Below, piece by piece: positions 26,497 through 40,197 of a DNA stretch of 64,000 bases (the first letter of the stretch is position 1; each line of letters opens with the position of its first letter). The stretch comes from Parus major (Eukaryota; Chordata; Aves; Passeriformes; Paridae). The notes under the pieces were generated by a model, which worked only from the letters and a program-made list of their open reading frames with translations, searched no databases and had not been told where the DNA came from. The stretch spans positions 31,696,733-31,760,732 of the forward strand of contig NC_031771.1 in the NCBI RefSeq assembly GCF_001522545.3, read 5' to 3'. The translations under genes were made by a program, and so were the position numbers.

Positions 26497-29400
26497 ATTT
26501 ACCCAATTCTATGTTGACTTTCAGCTTTTAAATCACTTGCTCTTCCTGCTAGGGTCCTGAGCTGTTGTGCCATCACAAATGGAAGTGAAAGTCTGGGGTT
26601 GGATATAAGAAGTATTAAGGGATGTCTTACTAAGGGGGACAGAGAATTCATGGTATTGTAAGATCAGGTGATTGCTAAGTGAAAGCAATCACAGTGATAC
26701 TCAGTGTAGCTCAGCTTACATTTATTTTTTGCATTCCTTTGCTAGATTAGTATTTTCTTTACTGAGAGACACTGATGTAAACATGGCAACAATTACTGTA
26801 AATTTTTAAAGATTGTTTGCTGCACAGCTGCAACTAAAAGCAGTAGAAGCCATACAGTGAACTTCTCTCAAACGTTTTTGGAAAAAGCAGAGGACAAAAT
26901 GACCTACCATGACTTTTTGTACTGTGGTAAATACATTTTTGTATGTGTGTCTGTGTGACAGTGCCTCAATAAATTATGTTCTCAATAAAATTGCATGCCA
27001 GCAAATACAGCATGCAGACTTGAAGGGGAAGTGAATTTTTGCTTGGCAATATGCACATTAGAAATACAATAACCGGAATTTATGTTTACATTAATTACAA
27101 CAGGAACATAAATTTCTCTGGGCTCTTTTCTTCTTCGTGTACCATGTGGACTGCTTTTCATCCCTCAGTATATGACACAATAAAGACTAGCAATCTCAGT
27201 AATGGATGAGAAAAACTGAGTGCAAGGACTTGTCTTTTTCTCAGAGGAACCTTTTAGGTCCACTGGGTTTTGCTGCACATGTAATTTATTTTCATTGTGT
27301 ACAGTCAAAAAGTCCTATTGTTTTGGTGAAGAGCTCAACCTATGTGGGTGGCAACATCTGTCTCTTAGTAAATAAATATCATATAATAATTGGCAGTAAT
27401 TAATTTATTTGAAGTAGAAGATTTTGTCTTTTTGAGGAACACACAGAGTAAGCAGCAAATGAAAGTACGATAGATGTTTGTGTCCCTGTCCTATTTATAT
27501 CTGCTGGATTAGGCCTCTGTTTTTAATTTGTTGGTTTCTAGAGGAACTTCTGAGTATACAGAAGTAGCATCATAGAAATTAGAACTTCATCCTTTGCTTT
27601 TTACGGGAATTATGTACATTTTACACGTCTTTTCTCAGACATTATGCAACTCCCTTGCTCTGTGGTTGGTGACATTTAAAAGGTGGTTTTTGCTAGAGAG
27701 TTTTGTTTCAATGTTGTGTTGTGAGGTCCAGCTTCATGTTCTAGCCCTTTGCAGCTAACTGCTGGCCTTATATGATGATCCTCGCTGAAGAGTTTGTGGA
27801 CACTTGTGAGTGTTTAAAGCAAGATGTTAAGTTGCAGAGAGGTTTCCTATTAAGGAAAAGTGATGTAATGTCAGTGGAACACCGCCAACTTCTCTCTGCT
27901 CATTTTATTTATATTAGCTGCATACCAAAGAAAATGCTCCATAAAACACAAGTGAGTGCTCCTTTCTATATTTAGCCAAGCTAATATACTAATACCAGGA
28001 GATTATGTTTATATGCAATTGAAAGAATTATAAAAAGATTTGGGGGCATCTTACAGAAATAAAAGAGGTTGAACTTGGGAAATGTAAATGCTAGATTTAC
28101 TCCTGCTGCATAGAAACATTAGGGTATTTTTTCAACATTTATACTTCCAAGATATGTATTTTTGTGCTGGAAAACATTGTTTAACATTTTAATTGAACTA
28201 TTTTGCTGATTGTTTAGGGAACATAAAGTACAAGGAAGTTAATTACATTGATCTGAGCCTTTTTAGTCTAAGCAATGCAGATGTCTCACTTTTAACCAAT
28301 TGGCAAGATTGATGTGATTAAAACCAAGGTTGCCATTCCTAGTCTGAAATATTCACATTCCTCTTCATACAGAATACAGTGCAACACTGTGCTCTTTTGG
28401 CAGTTTTAAAAATCAGTTTGGCATGTCTTTGTTCATCACCTTCTCTGACTTTCTTTAGAACTACTTTTTAAATGAGTAAATGAGTCTCCTTTTAAACGAG
28501 TAGATTTTTTTCCCCCTGGCTTTTGTTCAACTCTTTGTTCTACAGCTGATGGTGTTGATAAATAATCACAAGATTTCTTCCTGACTCTAACAATGTTACT
28601 TCATAATGCTGTTAAACAATTTGACCTTTTCTGTTAATTCTACTCCTACATGGTGACACTAGCTGGGTGTGGTAGTGTTGGAACTATGGATCCTCCCTGG
28701 TACTAATTCCACCTAAAAGAATATTCCCCACCAAGAGTAGCTGAGTACGTTTGTTGACTGATAAATAAGAGCAGACATACTAGTTAACTAACACATAATG
28801 TATATTAAAAAAAAGGTACTTTAATAAATTAAATGCTAAGTCTAGTGTGACTGTGAAACCATGTGATGTATTATGAGTTCTTCAGTTGTCTCATGTGCAA
28901 AGTTGTGGGTGGGGGAAAGAATTTTGGGTAGTGTTATTTTTATCTGCATTACTGAGAGATGCGTTGAACATTTTATGTGTTTTCTGCTCAAATCCAAGTT
29001 GTCTGTCTTCATTTTGAAGTCTGTGGTTTACTGGGATGACTTCTAAAGTCAGTCTTGAAGAGAGTTTTCATACATTCTGATGTTTAGCATCAAATTTGCA
29101 CACTCTGAAGTGCACTCTGGAGGTTTTCCTAACTCTCTAGGAGGCTGTACTACTAGTCATGTGAGATGCCAAAGAGGATTGATGAGAACATTTGCCTATG
29201 TATTTCCTTTTGACTAGAAGAGTTAGAGCAACATGACATCAAACTGAAGGCCAGTAGAAAAAGGCAAATGATCTTTTAGTCATATCACAAATGGGTATTA
29301 CAGTTTCACTCATCTGGAGCTTGTTTTGGAAATATAAACCTATGTAATATTTAGAAGATTTGAAAATGATTGTGAGATTCTGTTGCTATTTCCAAGTATG

Positions 29401-30510
29401 CAGATCTCATTCATTCTGAGTGATTCATTGGGGAAGTAGATCATGCTGCTAAAAATCATGAGAAAAAATTTTGAGTCAACCAAGGGTCGAAAAACATTTC
29501 CTTCAATTATGAATTATATGAAACTAGGCTTCTGCTTTACAGATTCCTCTTAATTTCAAGTATATTTTAAATATTAGACAAATTTAAACCAAACAAATAA
29601 ATCTTGAATCATAAGATGCCATTTCTAAGTATTAGGCTCTTGCAGGCAAATGTTCTCCCTAATGTGGAAGATCAGACATAACTAATCTGTGAAGTATTGC
29701 CTGGACAGTGTACAGCAGGAATTATGTGCTATCAATTCTTGCTTAGCAAAGTTTGTTTCCCCATTTTTTAAACTAAGGCCTGGCGGATTTCTGATTATTC
29801 AAGTAACTTTAATACTGAAATCTTGAAGTTCATTTGGAAAACTGCAGTCTCTGAAGGTTTATGAAATGACCAAAAAATGGACAGCTTCAAACAACACTGC
29901 CTTTAGGGCGTGAGAATGTAATTAGTGTGGTAAGTCTGAGTGCATGGACTCATTACAGTCTTGGCATGAGAAAGATGATGACTGTGAGGGAATGTACTTG
30001 TTTTCCACCAAACAAAAATACTAAGCAGCAAAGTCTTTCTGTAATTCTGGGTGCTCACTTTCCCTGATAGATAGCACAACTAGTTGGACAACTTAAATGT
30101 CCTTGCCTTATTTTGTACCATTATGACAAAAACTACTATTTTTTAAAATTCTTTCTGGTTTCTCTATCTTTTTGGCTTTTTACTTATTCATTTTTCTGCA
30201 GTAAGTTATTATCATATTTTGTATGAATTGTTGAATCAATTAGCTGACCTCAAATTATCCAAAAGCTTTTGTTGTTGTGTGCACTTCTGTTAAGTGCTGT
30301 GCTTGAGGTTTCTACCTGAAACAGAACAGGAACAGGAGGATCCTTCAAGTGAGGAACAGAATCAATGTACTGTGTAAATTTTACTTGTGGCTATAGAGTA
30401 GCTTAAGTAAACTGGCCCAGAGACATAAGGGTCATGCAGGTTCTAACACCTCAAATAACTTTCCTTGAGTTCACAGTAGAAAACTGTAGTAGATGTTATT
30501 TTAGACCAGT

Positions 30511-30600
30511 GTTTTCCAGAGAATGAAACTTAGTTTTCCCAAGAATGAACCATGGTTTTCCAGAGAATGAAGCATGATTTTCCAGAGAAGCTAGCATATG
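30511..30600. repeat. 22-bp minisatellite, about four imperfect units
   Basis: Units start at 30511, 30533, 30555 and 30577; the last is 24 bp. Each has the core (G/A)TTTTCC(A/C)(G/A)AGAA followed by a variable AT-containing end. Units 1 and 3 are the most alike. Confidence 0.9.
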
Positions 30601-31102
30601 TAATGAGATAGAAGGTAAAGTCATGAATTTTGATCTGAGTATTGCTGAAAGGAACAGGATCATGTGGAAAGTCACAGTGAAGAAAGGAAGAACCGTATGA
30701 TCCACACTGATGCTGACTTTAGTGCTACAAATATTGGTATTGTCAATATTCTTCTGTCTTTGAAGTAACCTGAAAGTCCTAAAAGAAATATTTGATATGG
30801 AACTGTTGGTTGTTTATCAAAACACAGCCTGATTTTTCTCTTGCTCTATCTCAGCTGTTATTGAGGTAAATGATTCTTAGAGTATGAGCTGTTGTGATAC
30901 TTGTACAGAAGGTTTACACACAATAAATGTTGGCTTCATTGTGAAGGATATGTATTGCAACTTCTACATCTTGCTAGCGTGTACAGTGATAGAAACAAAG
31001 CATGGATTCCTTTTTTCTAATTTCAGTTTACTAGCAGTGATTTACCAATAGTTTCGAAATGTAATTTAAGTAGTCTACTTAGGTTAAGGAAACAATTTAT
31101 TT

Positions 31103-31180
31103 ATAGAATCATGTAACAGTTTGGGTTGGAGGAGGACCTTAAAGAACATATAGTTCCAACCTTCCTGCTGTGGGCAAGGA
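31103..31180 (-). mobile_element. Short CR1 LINE 3' end, antisense to the gene
   Basis: It begins atagaatcatgtaacagttt and continues with a degraded copy of the common avian CR1 end read backwards (tttgggttggaggaggacct, then agttccaacc). About 75 bp remain. Confidence 0.75.
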
Positions 31181-34100
31181 ATATGGGCAGGAATAAAGTC
31201 CACATACAATTTTGCATTCAATGTAATTTAATTTCAGTGTAAAATTTTTAATTTCAATGAAATGTAAAAGCGTTTTACAATAGGAACAATAAGGATAAAA
31301 CAAACTGCTGTTGATCAAGATAAACTAAATGAACTTTACTGTAGGAGTAGGTAACATTTCCTTGTTACTAGGAAAGTAGGTAGACACTCTCCTTGTCATC
31401 CATTCTGGGATGTTCATTTTAACATAAATCTTATCTTAATAAATGTGGAAAAATATAACTTGGAACCCTTAAATCAGACAAATTCTGTTTCTAATGTTCT
31501 TTCTCTGACAGTGTCCAGCTCCAGGCTGAGAAGGTGCATGAGTCATCAAAGTAATGAGTCCATAAAGGGCAAATCTTCATAATTGTCAGACAAAATTATT
31601 TTAAATCCTGAGAAATACACTTTGTAACTAGCTTTTTACAAACTACTCTGTGATCAGGCTGAAAGCAAAAAAAAAAGACATGTTTGTTTTGTCTGTGAGG
31701 TTTTTATTGCAGGGCAGATGGGAGGAGTGGAATTAATTGGTTTCTGGAGGTCAGCTGCAGGCAATCAAATAGGAGAATCTGTACTAAAACACAGAAAGAG
31801 TAAAACTGCTAACTAGGATAGGTCAATACATTATCTCCGAGTATGAAAATGTTAAATAATATGCAAGATACCCTATTTTGGACATATATTGCATGTTGTG
31901 CACTTTGAAAGTGTAAGTGAACATCTTATAAAGAAAACCCTATAAATCAAATAAATTAATTTTCAACATACTTGTTCAGAAAGAGATGTGTTTGACTTAC
32001 CAGAAATTGACACACAAAATATGAAGTCAGAACCTCTTGTCGCATACATGCTTAGTTTTAAAAGCATCTTAGATTATATTGTTTGGCTAACACTTCATGG
32101 TAGTTTATTCATTGTATAGCCTATATTAGCAAATAGTACACAGAAACAAGGGTGGCTCCACAGAGTGAAGTAACATGTTGAGGGCATGCACACTTATCTG
32201 CACACTTCAGGGTCATTGAGCTTGGGGTTTTGGTTTTTAGTTTTGGGCTACCTCTAGACTATTCCATGAACTGAAGTTCATTAGTAGCTCAAATTGGTTA
32301 GTTCATTTTACTTGATAGGAAGGGAGTTCATGTTCTCAAAAGGCTTCTCATATCCATGAGAAACCAGAGAAAAAGGAAGTGGGAAATGGTTGGAAATTTG
32401 TTTTAAAAGCACATTTCTGACCTAAGTGAAAACCCAAATGCAGATATGTCCTTACTGTTCCCTTAGAAGTGCCAGGTTCTTTGTTTTTGGCTAGTCACCA
32501 TGTTGGTCACAACTTTATTTGGGAAATAAAGAAATATAATTCTTCCTTTCATTTTCTCTATGTAAGACAACGGACTGCTTTCACTGAGAGCTAAGCAAGA
32601 TTCAAAAGAATTTTAGGGAACGAACCAGCCATTCATACTAATTGCCACAGTATTTTTTCTATTGTTTATTTGTGTTTACTGTTATACGTTTGCCTGTATG
32701 ATTCCTTCTTTTTTATGTAATTATACATCACTTAAGGTGCAGATTAATACAGAGAAACCCTTACTATATGTCTCCCATACTCGAGGTTGTTTGCTATAGT
32801 AAAAAACAAATAGTACATGTAGTGAATCATCTTTATGGAATGTATTTTCACTCTAAAGTACAAAAGAAATTATTTGCTCTTCCATTTATGCATCAGGTAT
32901 CCCATTCAAGCTTTCCAGAATACTTAGCTAGCAGTTAAAAAAATATCAATAAATTCACCATTACATGACTATATCTATTTATGAGGAAAATTCTATTTAA
33001 AATTATGTGTTGCCATTGCAAGAAGCTAGTTCAGGTTGTATATCAGTGTCCAAATTTGTGTAACACAAGTGCATTGTTTCTCTTTGTGATGATAGGGAAT
33101 GTCAATAGTAATGGTCAACTCTGTTCAAATGTTCAGGAGCATAATAAATTCTGACTACTTAAAAGTAGGTTTTGACTGCAGTGACATCTATGTACAGATT
33201 TTGCCTCTGCTTAGTAATCCTGCTGAAAGATTTTAATTTTTTTTTATTATTATTTTTTATTTAGCCAAGCAATGGGGAAATTATGTTTATAATTTTACTG
33301 CAAAAAGTAAAGGCTCTGCATATCTAAGGGTGCTTTAGCAATATTTTGGGTATCATAATTTTTCTCTGACCCCTACACCACTGCATTCTTAGTAATGATT
33401 TCCTACACTTTGGCCAATTCAACTGCAGATTGGAACCTGTATTGTAATTAATGTCTCGGTACAATTTACCTCTTAATAACATAACACTTCTAGCTTTCCT
33501 TGTCAGTAAAACCTGTTGCCTCTGTAATATTTTAACTGTTATATCCATCACTGGATAGCCTGTGGACTAGTTGTGCAACACAATTGAATTATCAAGCCAG
33601 ACAGATTTTTGACTACCAGACCAATTGTTATGATCTAACCATACCAGAGATATGAAGTTTTGCATTTTTGCTAATGCTGTATTGTATCTTTATGACTTTT
33701 GGGAACAATGAATATGCACAAGGGCACCATTTCCTCTCTTTCTGTACCCAAGCTAAAAGTGTTATCTCACTGGTGCATGTTTTGAAAAATGTCCCCGCAG
33801 TAGTACTGAGGGGTAAAAAATGGTTCCTGTCTCTAAAAGAAAGGCTTGTGTTTGCTGAATACTGGCACTGTCTTTGCTGTTGGTTTCCTTAGCACAGAAA
33901 TTACCTTGATGTGTTTGACAGATAATCAAACCAGAGTGGAAAATGGGCACAGCTACAACTGCCGCTTTTTAGGATAGATAGAAAAGTTTTAACAGCCAAA
34001 TTACAGCAGGACTTCCTTACAAAAGAGTTCACAAACAATGCAGACGGTTTACACTTCTCATATGTGTGCATGAATTTTCTTAGATGAAAAGTTAAGTTCA

Positions 34101-37100
34101 CCTTCACACCGTGCTCGTAAGACAGTACCTGTGTTAGTTCTTGCACCGTATTTCTTCTTCTAGGGGTGTGTTAGGTTACATTGAAACTAATTATAATAAC
34201 CAGGAAAATGGAAATTTTTTGTGCAAATCTGCATTTTCAGATTGTTAAGCTTTGAAGGGAAAGTAGCGAAACTATTAAAGGGTTGCAGCTGCTGGAGATG
34301 GTTCCTAGTTATTGTTCTCCAGTTACCCAGCATGAGGTTTAAATGTAATGACAGCCTGCATCCTCCCTGTAATCTGTTAGCATAGACAAAATATACCCCT
34401 GAATATTTTCATGTTAGAACACAAACTGGTACTGGTTTCTGTGTGGCTTTTTTGTCATTTGCCTATCCCATCTCCTTCATCACCTGCTTCCCCCCCTTTT
34501 TTATTTTAACTGATAATTCTAGTCTTACATATATATATGAACCCTTGCAGCATTTAAAACAGCCTTTTTTTTTAATATTTTTTTTTCTTTCACGATGTAA
34601 GGGACTGTTCAGCCTCAGAAAACCTAAAGCTTGTCTTAATGTATATGTATTGATACAGTCTGGAAGCTGTCTGTGTGTCGAATGCATAGCAGTTTTTGTT
34701 AAAAGAGGCAACTATTCTCCCTTTACTTCACATTCTTGCCTTGACATATATGTACATTTTTAACATTTCTAAAAATAAGCAAACATTTCTCCAGTGGATA
34801 TTTCAGTTGGAATTACTTTTGTATTCTAAGTATTTTTTTCCACTACATCTGTTAATTAATTCACTGGCAGATTGAGTTAGGTTTTGGGGTTGGTTTTTTT
34901 CAACAACTCAGTAACTGACAAGTTTGCTAGAAAACTTTAAATTGTATTAGGAATTTTGTCAAGAATAGAATTCCAGATATCCATGATTACTAGCACATTT
35001 TGGATAAGTTGGTATGTATATTTTAGTTCTTTAAATAGCAACTGTCAGAAGTAGTTAAGAACATGACTAATTTTCAGCAGGTACTGTATCAGTACAATAC
35101 ACATGTTGTGCTTGTAGAAAGCAAATTAAATATCTTTAAGAGCTACCTGGCAGATCTGTCCTGCCAGCTGCTGGGAGCCACAGATGCAGAAGCAAATATC
35201 CAGTTTGGCTGCCCAGGAGCTAGAGAGGTATAAATATATATGATATGTTCCAATTTTAATAAATTAAGAAATTGTGAAAAATAAATAATCTTGGCTTCTG
35301 TTATATAACTACAGAAGTCTAGAGATAAATATATCTAAATGAATACATATTCTACACATATGAAAAATACATTTATACATAGAGAGCTGCTGACATGGAA
35401 CTCGGTGAGAAGAGGCCCTGCCATTTGAGACAGTATGATAGTGACTGTCTCCCTTTTGGTAGAGCTCCAGCATAATTCTGAAGCAGTAGTATTGAGTTAG
35501 AAGCTAGATCTTCACTGGAAAGTGGAGTTCATGGAGGTGTAATTGCTACCCCAAATACACAGACATTTTCTGGCATTGTCTTTGATTCTTAGAAAAATAG
35601 CTCAAACTTTTAAAGTTGTTCTTAATTGTTATTATTTTTCATTTAAGATATTCCTATGCCTTCATTTCAGTTGTATGTTTTGTACATTTCTGTAGAACTG
35701 CACCATCTGTTTCTCAAAGAGCAGGTCACTGGTAGGATTGTGAAGGGACTGGTCTGCTTTTGCTCAGGAATGAGTTGAGACAGAAGGGAGCTCATTATTC
35801 TTCCATACCTTAGATAAATAGGACTCTTTCTTTCAAACAAAAATTGCTTTTCTCTGTCTGCTTTCCATTTTCTCCTTTTCTTTTATTAAGATCAGGAGGG
35901 ACAAAATTGGGAATTTTACAAAGTTATAGAAAACATCACTTAATCTTAGTTCTTTACCCGTGGTCATTTATTTCCATTTACTTTGTATACTGTGTTGTAA
36001 AACACTGACTAAATTTCATTGCCCTTGCATACTTTGTGGTAGGTGTAACTGGGGGGGTGGTAATTTAATGTACAAAGATTTCAAGGCTTGAACAGCATTT
36101 CTCTACCTCTGGAGAACTGCCCCTTCCAAGAGAGCTAGTTTGGATAGAAGGGATTCCATATGAACTTTTGTGTTTAAAGGTACACAAAGTTGATGATTAA
36201 ACTGCAAACAGAAAGATACTTCCCAGAAGAGGGAGAGACATTGTCTCTCGTAATGAGCTTTATAATGAAAGATAAAATTAAAGCTGGGAAATATCCTAAT
36301 AGTGGGAATATGTGAATGAGCCTAGGAGTGAAGTATGAAGGATTTACTGCATTTCTGGAAATGCCATCTGCTATAATGTTCTCTCCAATTCAGTAGCCAG
36401 GTTGTGTTGAGACTTTGAGAGATGTACAACCACTACCTATTCCCCTCCTCGACTCCACTGTGTTCAGACACTTGGAGTTATAGTTCCTGATGGGGGTTGT
36501 TACCAGTTTAATTCTCAGTCACAGACTGCTCTGTTTTCAAAACAATGTCATACAAAGAGGTTATCAGGAAGAAAAAGCATTATAAAAATGGGATAAAAAT
36601 ATAAACCCAGCCTATTGTAATTTAAACCAAGTACATACCTCAAAATATAATTTCTCAAGTAGCTATTAAACTATGGTGAATATATTGGCACCCATAGCTA
36701 TCCACCAAGAAACATAATGTCTCATGTTTCTAGTTTTTGCTTTTAACATCTGTTTTCAAATGTTTCTTGCTGCCCCTTAGCTCTGAAAGTCATCACCTTA
36801 CTGAGCACATTCTGAGTGCCCGGTACCAAACCTGTGCATGAAGCTGCTCTTACAGGCAACTTGTGTCAAACCTCACCTCTTTTGTAGCTAATGTCTGCTT
36901 TCATTAACATCTTACTGCCTTACTGCTTGCATTTTTTAACTGTTTTAGCATACCTATTAGATCATCTGAAAATGTATTTTAATATCTTGGTTAAGAATAT
37001 CAGGTATTGGAAAAACCTCACAAATTCTAAAGCAGAACTTCTGAACATATTTATGTAGTAGTAGGCCTGCTTTTCAGTGAGGTGATGAAATTTCTCAATA

Positions 37101-38141
37101 TTCATTTTACCCTAGCTATGTGGGATTTTTTTAATGTCTTACCTTTACCATTTACTGATTTGATTTGCTAAGAAATTACTTTTAAATGCTTATTCTTATA
37201 TTGTTATAATTAATTATTTGGCAAAACAAAAAATTCCACATGAGAAAATAAGTTTATGCTCTATTGTTTAGACAAGCTTGATGTGTTCCCTGAAAGCATG
37301 TGTGCCCTTTAAAATTACAAAACATATTTCAGCTAATTGGAAGGAGGATGTAATTACAATTAAGTTAGTTTTTCTTGTAATCTCATCCAAAAATTGAACT
37401 CTTTTAATTCCCTTCTTTGTTTCACTACTAATGAGGGCTGATGCCCTTCCATAATTTTGGCAGCTGGGCTCCCTGTCTTTGTCATAGCCGTTATCTTTCA
37501 TGGACTTACCTATGTCGAACTTCCACCACTAATGGTGTCATTCCAAAGAAACTCTGGTGAATTGATAGTCTTTCCTCTCCCTTTCTTCTTCATAATGACA
37601 TATCTCTAGGATACCTCTCCTCCAGAAAATAATGCAGCAGTGTCTGATGTTAAAAAAACAGCTCTGAAGTAGAGAACATTCCTTTGCAGACAAGGACTGT
37701 GCACATTTACAACTGGCATGAAAATTTGCTCTAAGATGGTCTTTGTGGTTTTTTGCCCCATGGATTGATGTGATAACGGTTGTATTTGCCTGTTATTTTG
37801 CAAGCAAACAAACACTCGATTTATGTGGATTCTAAGCTGACCAAAAGCTATTCAACTGGAATCAGTACTGTCCTGGGCTAATAAACCCCAATTTACAGGC
37901 ATACATATTCCTGCAGCCTCAAGTCAAGCTTAGTGTGAGAGGCAAGCAAGCTCGATTTTGCCTGTCACTGTTTTGTAGACATACCCTGAATCTGGTTTCT
38001 GCTTCTGCCTGGCAGGGTCAGCAGCAGTGCAGCAGCAGTGCTGCAGTGCTGCACTTGCATTGACAGGGCCATAGATGGGCATTTGTGGGATGCTGCTGGC
38101 CAGGCGCTGCGCCATGTGATTTGGCAAATGCAAATATAAAG

Positions 38142-38207
38142 GTCTCCAGACATGACACTCCTACTTGCTTTCAGCACACGTTGGATAAACATAGGAGTGT
38201 TGGAGAC
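38142..38207. repeat. Imperfect inverted repeat (7 + 9 bp with a bulge)
   Basis: GTCTCCA (38142-38148) pairs with TGGAGAC (38201-38207), and ACACTCCTA (38155-38163) pairs with TAGGAGTGT (38192-38200). A 6-nt bulge lies on the left and the loop is 28 nt. Confidence 0.75.
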
Positions 38208-40197
38208 AGCTAAGTTTCTTCTATATTCAACACCTCATTTACAGTGCTAAATTTTCTCCTTTTTTCTTTTTTTACCTTAGTTTGTCTGTAATAAATAAAA
38301 AATTAAAAAAAATCAGGGTGATTATGATGAAAAATGAAAAAAACCTATTCTTTAATAATTTTAAAGGTATTGGACATTAGGTCAGCAAATATTCAGGCCA
38401 AAGATGCAGAATGAGGTGAAAGTAGTAACCTTACAGGGTTTTCTCTGTCCAGTCAGAGGTGACCTGAACTGTTTCTGTAATCAACTAAACAAGTCGAATG
38501 CTGATGGGAACTAAGATTGTGTTGTTTTAACCAATTTAAATAAAGGCAACTGTTAAGTAATTTCATAAAAATAGAAGAATAAGTTTTCAGCCTGCATGCT
38601 GTGGAGTGAAAAGTTGAACTGATAGGGATTTAGAGTCTCTATTGTCAACATTAAAAAATTAATGGTAAAATTTACAAAGTGAACCGTAACATTTAGGTGT
38701 TCTTGTTTCTAATTTAACTAAAAAAGAAAAAGTTAATCTCCCTTTAAGTGATGAAATTTGTATTGAGTGCGCTTGAATTGAATCATCTTTACAACAACAC
38801 CACCAAAGAAAGGCAACTGTTAAGTATAGTAACTGATTTTTCAGTTTTCTGCCCTAAAACAGCTTGCTCCCCTTTTTCTTATCTAAGCAATCTCCTTTGG
38901 CCTGAGATAGTAAGAAGAATTATTGTCAGAAAACATTTTCTGTGAAATGTAGATGGCTGGAATATCAAAATTAATCTTCAAGTGGAAAATATGATGTTAT
39001 TGCCATTTCTAATTTTGTTGCTATCAACAAAAGTATATTGTTGTGCCAGAATCATACATTCATAAGCCATGCATTAGGCAGACTGCTTCTAAAATTTCTG
39101 CTTAGATGACTTAAATTATATATAAACAATGACATACTTGTATACAATAAAGTATATTAAATACACAGAAAAGGTATATGTGCACATGCTGAAACTTTGT
39201 GGATATCTGGAGTATTGAGATAAAGTTACATTTTCCAGCTGAAAAACAATTTTTAAGCAAGTCATGGATTGTCACATGATAGACCACACAGTTAATTTTG
39301 ATCTTAATGTCTTCCAAGCAATTGTATTGAGACAAAAAAAAACAAACAAACCCACTTCTGATTTGCTTCACTGCTGAACATTGAACATTTTTCCTTCTTT
39401 TTCTTTCCTTAATTAAGAGTTTTGGGTGCTCCTTCTTGTGAATTTCTGCATTTTTAAATGAACTTCTTACTTCCATTTGAGTTGATAGTACTGCAATGCC
39501 TCAGAACCATATTAAGTATCTACTAAGATTTGTCTCAGTACCTACAGTTGAAAACAAAATTGTTGAGAAAAAGGGGAACTAAAGACCTGGGAAAGCTCAA
39601 TTCACAGCTTCCTTAGGTTACAGATGTTTCTCAGAAGTCTTTGCTCATCTACATACATGGATAGTTCAAACACAGAAGTTGGTCCCTTGTCTCCAAGTAC
39701 CTCATTTAAAATATGGCTGTAATTAGGTCTGTCTGATTGGCCCACAGAGGCTACAGCAGAAATTCAGCTACAGCTGAAGTTGTTACTGGGTAAATATTTT
39801 AGCCTTATTATTGAAACAGGGCCATTGAATAAAAAGCAAAAGAAACAAAGAAACCTTGTTAAGAGTTTCAGTACTTTTACTTTTAATTCCATTATCTGGA
39901 TTGCTCCTTTAAAATATTCTAAGTGCTTCAAATTGCCACATAATTTACCTTTTTGAAGAATTGATACTTCTGTTAAATTCTATTATGTATACCCATTTTC
40001 CTTCATCTTGAGGACAAAAAAATGGACTTTGTAGCAATGTGTTAACTCTGAAGAAATGGGGTTATTCAACATATGTAAATGCTTTGAACTTTCCCTCTCT
40101 TACAATTTTCCTGGACATAGATCAGTGGAACTTTTATTTCCTCCCCAGCCAGCACAGCATGTCTGATCATCTTTTTATCTATTTTTCCTTCCCACAG

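Larger units (their letters stand above)
13594..40197 (+). other. PALLD: Large intron between the inferred short-isoform first exon and the proline-rich exon
   Basis: This stretch is bounded by donor gtaaga at 13594 and acceptor ccacag at 40197. It holds three CR1 fragments (18501, 24235, 31103), a 22-bp minisatellite (30511), two other local duplications (14685, 15322), AT-rich stretches and low-complexity A/C tracts. The longest open frames (for example 21299-21616 on + and 23240-23563 and 39111-39476 on -) show no recognisable domain. I regard them as chance. Confidence 0.75.

Noticed and set aside
39111..39476. 121-codon open frame on -
   Set aside because: Lys/Ile/Phe/Cys-rich translation typical of AT-rich noncoding DNA, with no domain recognised.
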